From Diospyros lotus (Eukaryota; Streptophyta; Magnoliopsida; Ericales; Ebenaceae): 64,000 nucleotides of DNA. Every line of letters begins with the position of its first letter. Within the stretch, counting starts at the first letter, position 1. The DNA is taken from contig NC_068346.1 of NCBI RefSeq assembly GCF_014633365.1, forward strand, positions 19,055,030 to 19,119,029. The letters are read 5' to 3'. The notes below the pieces were generated by a model that was not told the DNA's origin, did not search any database, and saw only the letters and a program-made list of their open reading frames with translations. The position numbers and the translations under genes were made by a program. Below are positions 46,601 through 57,689 of the stretch, in pieces.

Positions 46601-46770
46601 TGGAGACGAGATTCTACTCTCATTGCACCTTGGCGACAAGACTCCCGAGACACTTGACTCTCAGAACCCTTAAGACTCACAAGTCTCTAGAAACTCCCGT
46701 GGTCAACCACGCACCTTACATTCTCCCACGTAAAAAAAAAAATAGATTATTGTATTTTGGCAACAACAAT

Positions 46771-46788
46771 TGGCGTCGTCTATGGGAA
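46771..46788 (+). other. Primer binding site of the gag-only element
   Basis: TGGCGTCGTCTATGGGAA, two bases after the LTR end. The related Tat-like remnant has a near-identical site at 18702-18719 on the minus strand. Confidence 0.75.
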
Positions 46789-46814
46789 ACGCAAGACAAA
46801 AAGTTAACTTAAGA

Positions 46815-48462
46815 ATGGCAAACACCCGTGGACACCGACGAACTCTTTCTCAAGGTGTAAAAACACCCCTACTACCACGGAACTCTCAACAACAGGGAGC
46901 CCCTCCCATTATTCCCGATTCTCACCCACAAGGAGCACCTCCGCCCCCTCATATTGCTCAACCCCAAGGAGGTGATCACTCCATTTCCCCGAGCCAACAG
47001 GTGGGGAACCAATCAGTCCCACCTCCACTTAACATCGGCTCAGGGCCACTTCCCGCTGATCAAGCTGGGACTTCACGACAACCACTGCATAACGGTCCCT
47101 TGGGAAGAGTATGAAGCATTGAGACAATAACATGTTAAGGGCATGCAGGCACTTCGAGGCCTGGCCAGTATACTCCAAGGTATGATGGCTGGAGGGACGT
47201 TGCTCGATACCTTGAAAAAGTTTATGCCACCACTTGAGCCTCAGCCTGTGGTGGGAGCTAATTCCTATCAAGAGGCCACTCCCGATTCTCATTCTCGATC
47301 CACTCCTCGACGGGAGGATAGATCACCACCCCCAAGGAAGAATCCTTGCGCCACGCCCCGAAGAAATGAGAGCCCACGAAAGGAAAACAGGGCTAGAAGC
47401 CCCCAAAGACGGAGATACCATGAAACTGGAGCCAGCACGCCAACAAGACATGATAACCAAACAACAGCAAGTATACGGGATGACATGAAAAGGGTAATTG
47501 AAGAAGTACTTGAAAGAAAGAAATTGATCCCAGCCACGGAGGAACAACAACGCAGAAAATGTCCGTTTACTATAGATTTATTGGAGAAGCCACTACCTAG
47601 AAAATTCAAGATGCCTCAAATCACCCCCTATTTCGGCAAGGATGATCCCTATAATCACATTCAAAGCTATGAGTCGTTGATGATATTGCACGGATGTAAC
47701 GATGACATAATGTGCCAAGCTTTCTCTTTAACTCTATCAGGGCATGCCCGGACATGGTTCAACAGTTTACCTGAGGCCTTTATCTCTTCATTCGGTCAAC
47801 TCAGAACGGAATTTGTTAAGGCATTTATGATTACTAGTCGAAGAAAAAAGGACGCCACATACTTGCTCAGTATTCGACAGGGGAACAAAGAAACCTTGCG
47901 TCAGTATGTGGATAGATTTCGGAATGCCACCCTCGAAGTTCATGATTTACCAATTGCAATGGTAGTGTTTGCTATGTTACATGGAACACGGTTATCTCCC
48001 CTACAAGAATCATTATCTTTGGACCCACCAACATCCCTAGCAGATTTGTTTTCTAGGGCAAATAAATACGTGCTCCATACGGAAGTTATGAGAGCTGTAG
48101 GTGGGAATGAGGACAGAGAGTGAAAAAGAAAGGAATGCGATGATGAAGAAAACTCCAAATGGGTTAGGGGATCAGATATACCTCGACCCCAGTTCCACCA
48201 TTACACAAGACTTCTTCAACCTCGATTGACCATACTTGCAGCCATCGAGGGGTCAGGTCTCATTAGACTCCCGAAAAAGGTTGACGATCCCATGGGGATG
48301 AATAGAGAAGAATATTGTAGATATCATAGAACTCGTGGTCATTGCACTGAAAGTAAAGCAAGATCACTATGGGGCAAGCATCGTAGTTCAAAAAATTTTG
48401 AACCTTACCCCTATCCCGGCGATTGGATCAATGTCGAAATCAAATCATTCACAAACAAATAA
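46815..48462 (+). pseudogene. Tat-lineage gag, disrupted
   Basis: The N-terminal part (46815-47114) is Pro/Gln-rich. A frameshift near 47090-47110 and a TAA codon just after LRQ separate it from the main Gag domain (47143-48123), with PQITPYFGKDDPYNHIQSYE, GHARTWFNSLPEAFISSFGQ and RQGNKETLRQYVDRFRNATLE, which matches the retrotransposon Gag family of Tat elements. A TGA after EDRE (48121) interrupts it. The same frame then continues to a C-terminal YCRYHRTRGHCTES (48226-48462) that resembles a zinc knuckle but lacks its last Cys. It would have formed the capsid. Confidence 0.85.
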
Positions 48463-49550
48463 ATAAATCTAACCTTTAGATTATCGAGTTGTTCGCGGAT
48501 TTGAGCCGTCCAAGCGTCCGGCCTCTAACTCGTGATACGTAGCACGCGTTCGTTGGCAAAGAGAGCGGAATATGAGTGCTAGCTCCTTCTCCTTTGCGCG
48601 GCTTGTGTATGGACGAAAAAAAATGCCCTCATTTCATATTGATGCTAAAAGAAACGGGAAGAGTGAACAGCAATACGTTTTTTAACTCTTGAAAAATGAC
48701 ACCAAAAACTCTCTTCAATTTGGGCAACCCATAAATGGGTATTTATAAGGAGCTCTAGGGTTTCTTAAACCCTAATGGACATGGGCCGTCCCATTTAATT
48801 TAGTCCAATTAGGAACTTAATTAAATAGGTTTATTCTAGTCCAACTAGGAATATAATTAAATAGCCCAATTCTTTTATAAGTTTAAATAAAATATTTTGG
48901 CCCAAATCTAATTTAAGCCCAAACATAATATTTAATATTTGATAAAAATCTAATTTGGTCCAAATATAATATTTAATATTTAATATTTGGCCCAAATCTA
49001 ATTTAGTCCAAATATAATATTTATTTTAATATTTGGCCCAAATCCAATTTAGTCCAAATATTAACTTAAGCCCAAATATATTTTATTTCCTATTTGCTAC
49101 TCCAACAAATAGAAAATTATTAAATTAGAAACTCCTTCCTAATTTAATCAATTGCCATTTTAGGAAACTCTTTCCATTATGACGACTCCTCGTCATATCG
49201 ACGTCATTACGTCTATTTGTTCTTTTTTCCATGAGAACCTACGACGGCAAAACTTCTTGTCGAAGTGTCCCACTTAACCATACGTCCACTCTCCTGGTTT
49301 AAGCCATGAAAGGACATGCCTTTAGAAGAAGGCAGTCAGCCACCATTAATGCCCTCAAAAAGAAAACTAGGAGCAAAATTCAAACACATTCAAGAGAGTC
49401 TATGTTAAAGATCGAAAAACTAAACTGTTCGAAATTTTGCTTGACCCGTGTATTTCGGGATCAAAGGCAACAATAAGACCCTAAATGAAACAGTGGATGT
49501 ACTAAAAAAGTCAGTGTTTTCATTATACATTGCTTTATGAAAGTTTGTTT
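48463..49550. other. Noncoding region after gag, with short tandem repeats
   Basis: At 48895-49080 a ~40 bp unit built on ATTTGGCCCAAATCTAATTT and AGTCCAAATATAATATTTA repeats about four to five times. GGGTATTTATAAGGAGCTC (48738) and the AAACCCTAA phrase beside it look LTR-like, so a further insertion is possible, but I found no matching ends. Confidence 0.4.
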
Positions 49551-49559
49551 GCTATGCTT

Positions 49560-50760
49560 TGCTTACAGGAAATAAAAACAAACTCAAGCCCATTGTCCCG
49601 CTCATAGCCCGGCAACGAGGTAAAAGTACATTCAAGCTCATTGCCCCGCTCACAGCCCGGCAAAGAGATAAAAGTATATTCAAGCCCATTGTCCCGCTCA
49701 TGGCCGGCAATGAGATAAAAGTACATTCAAACCCATTGTCCCGGTTATAGCCCAGCAACGAGGTAAAAGTATATTCAAGCCTATTATCCCGCTCACGGCC
49801 TGCCAATGAGGTAAAAGTACATTCAAACCTATTGTCCCACTCATAGCCCGGCAACGAGGTAAAAGTACATTCAAGCCCATTGTCCCGCTCACGGCCCGGC
49901 AATGAGGTAAAAGTACATTCAAACCTGTTGTCTCGCTCATAGGCCAGCAATGATGTAAAAGTATATTCAAGCCCATTGTCCCGCTCATAGCCCATCAATG
50001 AGGTAAAAGTACATTCAAACCCGTTGCCCGGCTCATAGCCCGGTAACGAGGTAAAAGTATATTTAAGCCCGTTATCCCGCTCATAGCCCGGCAACGAGGT
50101 AAAAGTACATTCAAACCCGTTGCCCCACTCATAGCTTAGCAACAAGGTAAAAGTATATTCAAGCCCATTGTCCCGCTCACGGCCCGACAATGAGGTAAAA
50201 GTACATTCAAACTCGTTGTCCCGTTCATAGCCCGGTACCGAGGTAAAAGTATATTCAAGCCCATTGTCCCGCTCATGGCCCGGCAATGAGGTAAAAGTAC
50301 ATTCAAACCCGTTGTCCCGCTCATAGTCCGGGAACGAGGCAAAAGTACATTCAAGCTCATTGTCCCGCTCACAGCTCGACAATGAGGTAAAAGTACATTC
50401 AAACCCGTTGTCCTACTCATAGCCCGGCAATGATTTAAAAGTACATTCAAGCCCATTGTCCCACTCACGGCCCGTCAATGAGGTAAAAGTACATTCAAGC
50501 TCGTTACCCCGCTCATAGCCCGGCAACGACGTAAAAGTATATTCAAGCATGTTGTCTCGCTCAAAGCCCGGCAACGAGGTAAAAATACATTCAAACCCAT
50601 TGCCCCGCTCACGACCCGACAATGAGGTAAAAGTACATTCAAGCCCATTGTCCCGCTTATAACCCGACAACGAGGTAAAAGTACATTCAAACCCGTTGCC
50701 CCGCTTATAGCCTGGCAATGAGGGAAAAACCAAACGCGACCCCATTGTCCTACTTATGGC
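49560..50760. repeat. 48 bp minisatellite, about 25 copies
   Basis: Unit: GAGGTAAAAGTACATTCAAG then CCCATTGTCCCGCTCATAGCCCGGCAAC. Copies tend to alternate between a TATATTCAAGCCC form and an ACATTCAAACCC form, giving a 96 bp higher-order unit. Because 48 is a multiple of three, long ORFs appear (for example 276 codons at 49552-50382 on the minus strand), but they are by-products of the repeat. A further decayed copy or two lie at 50780-50940. It sits between gag and the polypurine tract. Confidence 0.92.
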
Positions 50761-51143
50761 CCTATAATAGGAGGAAAAAATAAATTCAAACCTGTTGCCC
50801 TACTCATAGCCCGGCAACGAGGAACTCAATCTCATTGTCTTACTCATCGCCCGACAACAAGGGAAAAGAAAGTGCAAACCTATTATCTTACGCGCAACAC
50901 CATAACTGGGAGCAGAATCAAACTCATTGTTTGGTGCATAGGTCGACATCTATGGAAAGCGAACTTACTAGTAAATCTACCTCATACTTCTGTATAGGAA
51001 TTGAAAATCACTAGAGCCTAGAAATTTAAAGGCACAATGTGCGAACAAGGTCGAGAGAATGTGTAGAAGATGAAGCAGCTAAAAGAGAAGTAATGTTCAA
51101 AAGTTTACAGGACAAGATACTCTTTCACCCGGAGCTCCCGGCT

Positions 51144-51161
51144 AAAAGAGTAGGGAGCAAT
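51144..51161 (+). other. Polypurine tract of the gag-only element
   Basis: AAAAGAGTAGGGAGCAAT directly before the 3' LTR; the expected site of plus-strand DNA priming. Confidence 0.7.
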
Positions 51162-52618
51162 TGATATGCCTTGCAAACTTAGAGAATCACAAGACCTAAA
51201 AGAGTTGTGAAACATGGACATGAAGCCCAAAGGCCTAACGGGCTATAGGAGATCAACAAAACAAGCCAAGGGCGCAAGAGGTCCAACCGAGACCAAGTGG
51301 GAAGGACCCATTCGATTATGCCGAGTGGGTACGACACTACTTTGGTTTTTCGGCTATAACTTTCTTATACGAGCTTCGATTAAGGTGATTCAAAATGCAA
51401 AGCCAAGAGAATTATCTACAACTTTCATGTTTTGAGTTTTGAGAGATTCAGACTTCATCAAGGCTAAAATTGGGCTCTAAGTTGATGCACCTGCACTATT
51501 AAGGCTCAGAGTAAAGTATTGAAGGGAGATGGATCCGAACTAAGACAAAAGGGAAAAAGAAGGCATGAACGAGTGACCCCCCACTCGGTCATGGGGAGAC
51601 TAATTTCCCCTCACTTTTCATGACCCACTCGGTTATGTCGAGTGGGGCACGATACTACTTTAGTTTTTCGGCCATAATTTTCTCATACGAGCTCCGATTG
51701 AGCTGATTAAAAGTCCTATGGAAAGCTAAGAGAATTATCTACAACTTTTGTGTTTTGAGTATTGAGAGATTCGAGTTGAATCAATATGTAAATCGGGTAT
51801 GAAGTTGAAGTACGAGAACCACTCAAAACTAAACTGAGGAAAAGGGCAAAAGAATGCATGACCGAGTGGCCCCCCACTCGGTCATGGTCAAGTGGGCCAC
51901 GAAATCATCGAAACGGGCCGCAAGATTCTCGGCTCGATTGTCGCATGTCTCCTCTCTCTCCCCTGCTATAAATAGGAGACCATGCCTTCATCACAAGGTA
52001 CGCACTTTTGGGCTCCTAAACACAATTCCATATTGTTGGCTCTCGAGAACTAACTTAGGCATCGGAGGGTTTGCACAGGGACCCCTACTCGTGCCCCAAC
52101 ATTACTCTCATTTTGCAGGTCATTCGGTTATGGAGGGTCACTTGGTTATGGAGGGCCACTCGGTTATGAGGCCACTCGGTTATGGAGGGCCACTTAGTTA
52201 TGAGGCCACTCGGTTATCTTAGGTCACCCGATTATCTCAGGTCACCCGATTACCAGACCCTCAGCGCGCCTTGGTGACGAGACCCTTAGCACGCCTTGGT
52301 CACGAGACCCTCAGCACACCTTGGTGACGAGACCCTCAGTGCGCCTTGGTGACGAGACCCTCAGCTCACCTTGGTCACGAGACCCTCAGCTCACCTTGGT
52401 CATGAGACCCTTAGTGCGCCTTAGTCACGAGACCCTCAGTGCACGTGCATGTTGGAGACGAGATTCTACTCTCATTGCATCTTGGCGACAAGACTCTCGA
52501 GACACTTGACTCTCAAAACCCTCAAGACTTGCAAGTCTCTTGAAACTCCCGTGGTCAACCACGCACCTTACAATCTCCCACTAAAAAAAAAATAGATTGC
52601 TGTATTTTGGCAACAACA
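51162..52618 (+). repeat. 3' LTR of the gag-only element
   Basis: 1457 bp, TGATATGCCTTGC...TTGGCAACAACA, homologous to 45233-46768. It is followed by the target duplication ATAAC. Confidence 0.93.
51966..51974 (+). promoter_or_regulatory. TATA box of the 3' LTR
   Basis: TATAAATAG in the same context as 46072-46080. Confidence 0.55.
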
Positions 52619-52793
52619 ATAACTATGGAATCATTCGAGATATAATGCAAAACCATCTTCTGCAAATATTAACACTATTTGCAATGGAAACTCCTATAAG
52701 CATGGATGCAGATGACATTAGGAATGAAAAGGTAAACACTTTCTATCAATGATGCACTAGTAGAGACTATGTGTGGGTAAGTTCGACCAAACC

Positions 52794-54342
52794 TGATGAG
52801 AGGTTAATATTTCCTAAATCTTAATGAATTATATCCCCATTTTGACTTTATAATTATGCTTAAAATAAATAATTATTTGCATTACATATTATTGCAATAT
52901 GAAGTAAGAAAGCTGACTTCTACAATTAATTAGGGGCATAAATTGAAGACGTTGGATTACCCATTATTGTTGCTCAAAATCATGGGTCAACTATGGAGTC
53001 TAGAGGATGTTTCAAGTGCACTTGGCCCAACTATCAAATATAATCTAACATAAGAAAGGCCCAAGACCAATCAAAGGCCCAACAAAGCCCAATTTGTAGA
53101 AGACTTTTCTTTGTTTTGAATTTTTATAAGTGTGTTATCACCTAAAGTCTTTTGTATTCTTATGAGAAATCCACCACCTAAAGTCTTTTGTATTCTTATG
53201 AGAAGTCCACCACACAAACTCTTTTGTATTTTTTGTCTTTTACCTAATTTTCTTCCACTAGTTAGGTGAATGTTTTGTTGAATAATTGTGTGGCTTGTAT
53301 TGCATCTTGTGAGCTATAAATAGCTCACTTTGGTGCATTTGTGAGAAGGTGGTTATTACTTGAATCAAAGTTTAGTTTTGTTCTTAGAGTTTCTCTTAGA
53401 GAATTGCTCTTATTCTCTCTCTTGTTTTCTCTTACTTCCTTTCTTTCTTCTTTTAAATTCTTATCTCATTTATTGTTACTTTATTATCTACCGCCTAAAT
53501 GGCCGGTTAATTTCTGCCTTTAAATTTTTATAATTTTAATTCTTGTCTTTTAATTATCCACCGCCTAAATGGCCAGTTAGTTTCTGCCATTTAATTCTTA
53601 TCATTTAAATTATGTTATTTAAATTACGTCATTTAAATTCTTGTCAAATAACTTTTAAATGGAAATAAGTAGCTAAATCTAATCTTGGGTTAAGGCGAGG
53701 ACAGTGTCTAATGTTCTTGAATCTCAAGATAAGCCAAACCTCGATGAATGCAAGATTTATCTGAGTTAAACTCGAGTTGAGTGTGTAAATGGTTTTGTGA
53801 GTTTGGATTGGGTCATCATCCTAACTTAGAACTCTCATGCCATGTATGAGAGTTGCTAGAATTGGAGATAAGATATACCCAAGCTCAGATGATTAAATCA
53901 TAGTCTGTAGTATAATACAATTTACAGTGACATCTTAACCTAGAACCCTCATATCATGTATGAGGGTTGCTTAGCTGAGAATCATTCGTATCTTGAATTA
54001 TAACTACCAAACGATCCTTTGTTTATTTCAGATTAATGTTGCTGTTTAAATTGCTATAAGAGATTTATTAGGCATTGGTTCTAAACTCGCCTCAACCCAA
54101 GACCTTTTTAATATTCCAAAAAAACCTTTTCACAATCAAGAAAACTTAGCTCTCTTTGGATAAATCAACCCGAATGAACAATTCTTTTGTTAAATAAACC
54201 TATCGACCCGGACTTGTCCGGAATTTATATTTGTGCTACAACTACACTCACACACTGGTGAGTTTAAAGCTCCTCACCATTTCAACACTGAACATCCAAA
54301 TTGATTAAGGCTATCTAAATTATAGGGTGAGGAGTGCAGCCA
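52794..54342 (+). mobile_element. Solo LTR of the Athila-like family (1549 bp)
   Basis: Starts TGATGAGAGGTTAATATTTC and ends GGTGAGGAGTGCAGCCA, flanked by AAACC on both sides (52789-52793, 54343-54347). It is homologous, in reverse, to the LTR at 9737-11712, and it includes the two CCGCCTAAATGGCC repeat units. It is inserted in the right arm of the Mutator-like element. Confidence 0.93.
53315..53323 (+). promoter_or_regulatory. TATA box of the Athila-family solo LTR
   Basis: TATAAATAG flanked by the palindromic-looking GAGC...GCTC; counterpart of 10959-10967. Confidence 0.55.
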
Positions 54343-56159
54343 AAACCCACACACACACACGGATACCCCTCTCTCTCCCTTTCTCTCTCTCTTTCTTACC
54401 CAGATCTGTTCCCCGACCGCTGGGGGTCAGGAAGCCCAGCTATGGCTGCGGCCAGGGAACCTTTGGTTCCTCGACGCCCAACCTCCCGACCATTGGGTTC
54501 TCGGACCCAGCTACAACTGGGCCCCATAGCCGCGGTCGAGGAGCCCAGTTGTGGCAATGGCCATGACTAGGTGTGTGTGTATATATATATATATATACAT
54601 ATGTGTGTGTGTCTATGTGGTGATATGGCAATGCTGACAAGGATAATAGGAGTGACGTGACAGTGTTGACGAGGCAAATTTAACGTCTTTATTAACGATT
54701 GTTAAGTCAGGCACAAGAAGTGTACAAATTAATTTGGTCTAGGGATGAATAGTGAGCACCTTTTAGTGCAGGTCCTTAAAGCCATTTTTTTTATTAGTCC
54801 AAGGGCAAAAAAATGCATTAAGCCTAACATACACCTATCTCAAGAACATAAAAACATTCCCCTGACCGAACTCTACACTTGTTATCACAGCTTGACAATC
54901 TGGGCCCAACCCCGCTAGATGTTCCCGCCAACACAAGTTGTAACGCCCCGCTTTCCCAGGCGTGTTATAAATTAGGACAATTCCGGGACAATAAATTTTT
55001 TTTCTTTCAAACACTAAAGGTAAACCACATCATTCCTCGAATCCATCCCAGAATTCCCATACATTAATCTCGAAAGAGAATCATTAAACACATCAAATGC
55101 GAAAGTAAAGATCGAAACCTGATATCTTAACATTAATCATAATTAAATTCTTACATCCTCAACATTCCTCAAAACATTCAAAATTCAAAGTAGCAGAACT
55201 TAAATACATGGGCTACATAACATACATTTCATTCTTCATACACTCTGCTAAGTGCCATTTCATGCCTCATTTATCCTCGAATCTGTTACAATCTCCATCT
55301 GGAACGTTTGAATATTCCAAAGGCAAAGCCCAAATTAGATGATGAATCATCTAAGTAAGGGTACAGAAAACATATTTCGTGCATGAATGCAATGTCTTTC
55401 CTCATAGGTGTCAACTGCACCCCTCATGCTACCTGCCATTTTTGCGGCCCCTCTTTCGAAGCCGAGGTGTATGGGTGCACCCTTAGTAAAGTAGCAATGC
55501 CAGTTCGTACTCTCTACGGCCTCAAATGCGAGTGATCAGTGATATCAACGTGTATTCATGCATTTCATAGTCATGTCAAGTATGCAGTCTACGTGATGGA
55601 TACATATCAGAGCATGTCAATATGATGAAAACATTTTCGAGGAACATAAACCACTTACAAACCAAGCATTTTCCATAAAACTAACTTTAATTTGGGTGTA
55701 CCACTTACCTTCTCAAACTTATCGGCTACCTCGATATCCGTGCATTGCCTCGTACATCTCCTCGATTTGAGTGCCAACCTCAAAATTTGACAAGTCACTT
55801 CAACTTATTCCTCAAAGCATCCTAATCATCATAATTATTTAAATAAACATTAAAACCTATTTTTTCATAATTTCTTGCATTTTCTTTAATTTTCTCTCTA
55901 TTTTTTCCTCAATAAATCCAAACTAAATATTTCTAAAAATATTTCCTTAAATATTTCACTACGACAATTCATAAAATAATATCTTAAATTTCTGAAATTT
56001 TCTAGAAAACTTTTACTTACCTTGACTTAGCCTCTCTGGTTTTCTCGGTATGCGTGTCATATCCTCGAAACGCGTGCCCGAGCCATTTTCCTTGCTAAAA
56101 TCTCCAGGATATTACCGAAACATAATTTCCTATTTTTTGGGATTTTTTTTGAGAATTTT

Positions 56160-56450
56160 TCCTATTTTTTCCTTCTTTTCTTTTCTTTTCTTTTTCTTTT
56201 TCTTTTTTCTTTTTTCTTTTTTCTTTTTCTTTCTTCTCCCTCTCTTCTTCTTCTTCCTCCTCCTGCTTCCTCCTGCGCGACCTGCAACTCCCTCTTCCTT
56301 TTTCTTTTTTTCTTCTTCTTCTTTCTTTTCTTTCTTTCTTTCTTCTTCTTCTTCTTCTTCTTCTTCTTCTTCTTCTTCTTCTTCTTCCTTCCCTTCTTCT
56401 TCTTCACCTTCTTCTTCTTCTTCTTCTGCTTCTTCCTTTTCTTCCTCCCA
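56160..56450. repeat. Pyrimidine (TTC)n tract, ~290 bp
   Basis: Almost pure C/T on the plus strand, with (TTC)n at 56341-56390; reads as (GAA)n in the presumed transcript strand of the LTR. Poly-Lys/Glu and poly-Ser/Phe ORFs here are artefacts. Confidence 0.95.
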
Positions 56451-56896
56451 CCAGTGTGCTGCCTGCAACTTGCGCATGGCCACCGCGCACCAGCTCACTA
56501 CCACTACGTGCTACCGCCTCCCTCGCTGCCCGCAGCGCCTCCACCGGCCTCCCCGAACGTCGCAACCGCATACGCCCGCCGCTGGCCACCGCTTGTGGCC
56601 GCGGCTGGTTTCTGGTCGACCCAACTGTTTGCGGCCATGAATGCCATGGCCGCACCAGCTCCCTTCGGCCGCCTCCCGAGCCTCTACCAAGCACGCCTCC
56701 ATGCACATCTGGCCCCAGCTCGCAGCTCCTCCTTACACTCAAGCTTCCATGGCAGCCCCTGCTCCACTCGAACTAGCGACTATGGCCGATTGCTGCTTTG
56801 AGCAGCCGCTGACCGACCTCCCTCTCTCGCACAACTCTCTCTCTCGGCTCTCCTCTTGATCTCTTGGAGCTCTGCTTCTTTTGGCCAAATCCCCTG

Positions 56897-56906
56897 CTTA
56901 TTTATA
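56897..56906 (-). promoter_or_regulatory. TATA box of solo LTR 'b'
   Basis: The minus strand reads TATAAATAAG; counterpart of 14812-14820. Confidence 0.5.
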
Positions 56907-57689
56907 GGCAGCCATTGATATCTCTCCAATGCGCATATATATATATATCACATTAATTGCTCAACTCCTTAAATCTTGCTGCCATATCTTCTTCCCCAAA
57001 TCTCGCTGCCACAATCTCCTTATTTTGGGGCCAAAATCTCGGCCATTAAAGCGTCATAGAAGCTTCACGAAGCCATTACATTTGCAGAGCATGGGCAACC
57101 TCACTTATGCACGCACAGCACGTTTATATACATATATATATAATTCTATATTATATTGTAATAATAAAAATTATATATTTAAATTCTAAAAATTCATTTC
57201 CATTTCACTTAAATAATTATCTAATTGCAACTATGCCCTAAAATATTGAATTTATTTGCATTACAATACCGAAAACGCAAAATTAATAATCCAATTCTTA
57301 GTTGAAAGGACGATTTCACCCCAATGTCCTTACCGGGCTGTCGTTTCATCCCGAAACCACTGAAGGGTTGCTCATTATGCAAAATCGGAGCCCCCTTAGG
57401 GTTCCGTTGATTTTTCGGGAGCCTCCTACAACGATTCGGTTTTACAGTCTAAATAGCAGCTGCATTTTAGCTGTATCAAAAATCGTTCCGAATTCGATTC
57501 CTTTCGATACCATAAATCCTATCTCGATACGCTCGTCGAGACCATATAATTTTCCTTAGATAATTTCACTCCGAGGCATTCCCTGCAGTCGATTCAGTAT
57601 GTATAACTGCTATCAAACTAATTTTTCGGTGTTCTAAACTCATCGAAATTACGTGGCAACTTCATATGAACATGGGGTATTACACAAGT

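Larger units (their letters stand above)
45233..46768 (+). repeat. 5' LTR of the gag-only element
   Basis: 1536 bp, TGATATGCCCTGC...TTGGCAACAACA. It carries two internal tandem arrays near its 3' end: CCACTCGGTTATGGAGGG-type units (46222-46375) and GAGACCCTCAGCTCACCTTG units (46377-46600). Confidence 0.93.
45233..52618 (+). mobile_element. Gag-only Tat-like LTR retrotransposon (TR-GAG type), 7.4 kb
   Basis: 5' LTR 45233-46768, primer site 46771-46788, broken gag 46815-48462, a noncoding region with a 48 bp minisatellite, polypurine tract 51144-51161, 3' LTR 51162-52618. The target duplication ATAAC is exact (45228-45232 and 52619-52623). No protease, reverse transcriptase, RNase H or integrase is present, so it depended on a Tat-lineage partner. 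The LTRs differ clearly in length and sequence, so the insertion is not recent. Confidence 0.93.
44401..54823. mobile_element. Mutator-like element with long inverted repeats, itself invaded
   Basis: 44401-44680 is the inverted copy of 54545-54823: GCTTAATGCATTTTTTT..., GGACTAATAAAAAAAATGGC, GGTGCTCACTATTCATCCCT and ATTAATTTGTACACTTCT all recur in reverse. Net length after removing the nested elements is about 1.5 kb. The target duplication is not clean: TAACATA lies 4 bp outside the left end and 1 bp outside the right end. The inside includes GC-rich, coding-like DNA at 44740-45060, but no transposase. Confidence 0.75.
54939..57684 (-). mobile_element. Large solo LTR (copy 'b', 2746 bp)
   Basis: Starts TGTAACGCCCCGCTTTCCCA and ends CATGGGGTATTACA, flanked by CAAGT on both sides (54934-54938, 57685-57689). 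On the minus strand it has a TATA box (56897-56906), a GC-rich stretch, a long purine (GAA)n tract and a strong splice-donor-like CAAG|GTAAGT at 56021/56020. It shares many blocks with 11809-15533. No domain-bearing ORF. Confidence 0.9.

Noticed and set aside
49552..50382. 276-codon ORF on the minus strand with repeated ERDNGLEYTFTSLPGY
   Set aside because: It arises from the 48 bp minisatellite, whose unit is divisible by three. Several frames are open for the same reason, and no start context or domain supports a protein.
49560..50760. CRISPR-like array
   Set aside because: There are no unique spacers; the whole 48 bp unit repeats. The setting is a plant retrotransposon.
44391..54832. 9 bp target duplication for the Mutator-like element
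   Set aside because: Only TAACATA is shared, and it lies at different distances from the two ends, so I do not claim a clean duplication.
56130..56640. Poly-Lys/Glu and poly-Ser/Phe ORFs
   Set aside because: They are translations of the (TTC)n pyrimidine tract in a solo LTR.
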